From: Lentisphaeria bacterium UBA1829
Lineage (GTDB): Bacteria > Verrucomicrobiota > Lentisphaeria > Victivallales > UBA1829
Direction of reading: 5' to 3'
DNA: 24,077 nucleotides
NCBI GenBank assembly: GCA_002338895.1
Contig: DDJH01000195.1
Coordinates: 22,549 to 46,625 of the forward strand
Below the pieces are notes generated by a model. That model had not been told where the DNA came from. It did no database searches and worked only from the letters and a program-made list of their open reading frames with translations. The number at the start of each line of letters is the position of its first letter. Positions within the stretch are counted from its first letter, which is position 1. Shown one piece after another: positions 23,418-24,077 of the stretch. A program made the position numbers and the translations under genes.

Positions 23418-24077
23418 TCAGCTCATCAGGAATCCGCCGTCGCAGTTCAGAGCCTGGCCGGTCACATAATCGGCTTCCGGAGAGCAGAAGAAGCAGACCA
23501 CGCCCGCCACATCCGATGCCTGTCCCGCGCGTTTCAGCGGAATATTCACCAGAAACGCATCCCGGGCTTCCTGCGGCAGTTTCTCGGTCATATCCGTCGC
23601 GATATATCCCGGGCAGACGGCGTTCGCGGTAATGTTCCGGGAAGCAAATTCGCGGGCGGTTGTCTTGGTCAGTCCCAGCACTCCCGCTTTCGAAGCGGAG
23701 TAGTTCGCCTGCCCCACATTTCCCATCTTGCCCACCACCGACGAAATATTCACAATGCGTCCATACCGTGCCTTCATCATCGGCCGGATCGCCGCCTTGG
23801 TCATATTGAACACGCCCTTCAGATTCACGGCGATCACCGCATCCCAGTCCTGTTCGGTCATCTTCAGCATCAGGGTATCGCGTGTGATTCCGGCGCAGTT
23901 GACCAGAATGTCCAGTCTGCCGTATTTCTCCGTCACCGCCTTGACTGCGCTTTCCGCATCCTCATATTTTGCAACGTTCGCCGCCACGGCAAACGCCTCA
24001 AACCCGTTTGCGCGGAATTCCGACGCCGTCTTCTCCGCAACATCGGGCATGATGTCGACCATCGCAACGGTTGCTCG
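23418..24077 (-). CDS. fabG: 3-oxoacyl-ACP reductase FabG (5' end outside window)
   Basis: This is the C-terminal 219 codons of a short-chain dehydrogenase that reduces beta-ketoacyl-ACP with NADPH. The frame runs open to the window edge, so the N-terminal TGxxxGIG cofactor motif lies outside. An internal ATG at 24062 is unlikely to be the start, because the first Rossmann strand would be lost. Seen: LVNCAGITRDTLMLKM, ISSVVGKMGNVGQANYSASKAG (catalytic Ser, Tyr-x3-Lys), VCPGYIATDMT and a C-terminal YVTGQALNCDGGFLMS. It precedes acpP and fabF in the standard fab order, separated from acpP by 140 bases that contain the acpP promoter and no clear terminator. Confidence 0.95.
   Translation of the reverse strand, partial: RATVAMVDIMPDVAEKTASEFRANGFEAFAVAANVAKYEDAESAVKAVTEKYGRLDILVNCAGITRDTLMLKMTEQDWDAVIAVNLKGVFNMTKAAIRPMMKARYGRIVNISSVVGKMGNVGQANYSASKAGVLGLTKTTAREFASRNITANAVCPGYIATDMTEKLPQEARDAFLVNIPLKRAGQASDVAGVVCFFCSPEADYVTGQALNCDGGFLMS

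Noticed and set aside
1..24077. CRISPR arrays, insertion sequences, prophage, toxin-antitoxin pairs, tRNA or rRNA genes
   Set aside because: I saw no regularly spaced repeats, transposase or integrase motifs, paired small toxin genes, or tRNA-like clover-leaf sequences. The gaps between genes are all short and accounted for.

Overview
The window is a dense, ordinary-looking stretch of a diderm bacterial chromosome. It holds 20 protein genes (one cut by the right edge, one possibly cut at the left), with no tRNA, rRNA, CRISPR array, insertion sequence or phage gene that I can see. No gene-free gap exceeds about 230 bases. Base composition is moderately GC-rich by eye. The gene set (Kdo and lipid A enzymes, an LPS-kinase-like protein, a DUF4886 SGNH protein, a six-hairpin-glycosidase-like protein, a stand-alone AraC regulator, PgpH with YbeZ/YbeY/CorC) would fit the PVC superphylum. 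A gut member of the Lentisphaerota (Victivallis-like) is my best guess, but this is inference from gene style, not a database match.

Left part (1-5983). A plus-strand alpha/alpha-barrel-like protein converges on a GltS-type Na+/glutamate symporter. The symporter is divergent from a DUF4886 esterase-like gene, with two back-to-back promoters whose -35 boxes flank and overlap a perfect inverted repeat. A small membrane protein is translationally coupled to the DUF4886 gene, and its 3' end overlaps tail-to-tail with a DUF2079 membrane protein.

Middle (4115-12336). The DUF2079 gene is the second gene of a dxs operon (ATGA overlap). dxs is divergent from an AraC-type regulator whose predicted transcript is leaderless. 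Next comes a minus-strand envelope and repair operon, kdsB-lpxL-recN, with its own promoter upstream of kdsB.

Right part (12438-24077, all minus strand). A YgjP-type metallopeptidase gene starts directly after the terminator of an uncharacterised membrane-anchored protein. Upstream of that lies a tightly packed run: fabG (partial), acpP, fabF, LysM lipoprotein, ybeZ (PhoH), pgpH (7TM-HD, c-di-AMP phosphodiesterase family), ybeY, corC/ybeX-like, DUF502 and an LPS/Kdo-kinase-like gene. It joins fatty-acid elongation, the conserved ybeZ-ybeY-ybeX RNA-maturation string, second-messenger turnover and envelope functions. acpP has its own promoter, and a strong terminator-like hairpin separates it from fabF, which suggests attenuation.

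I found no clear new defence system or mobile system. The most interesting signals are regulatory: the shared operator-like repeat at 2821-2837, the leaderless AraC gene, two terminator hairpins placed immediately before start codons, and the structured symporter leader. The unknown proteins at 13227-14012 and 3827-4126 are the least explained genes.
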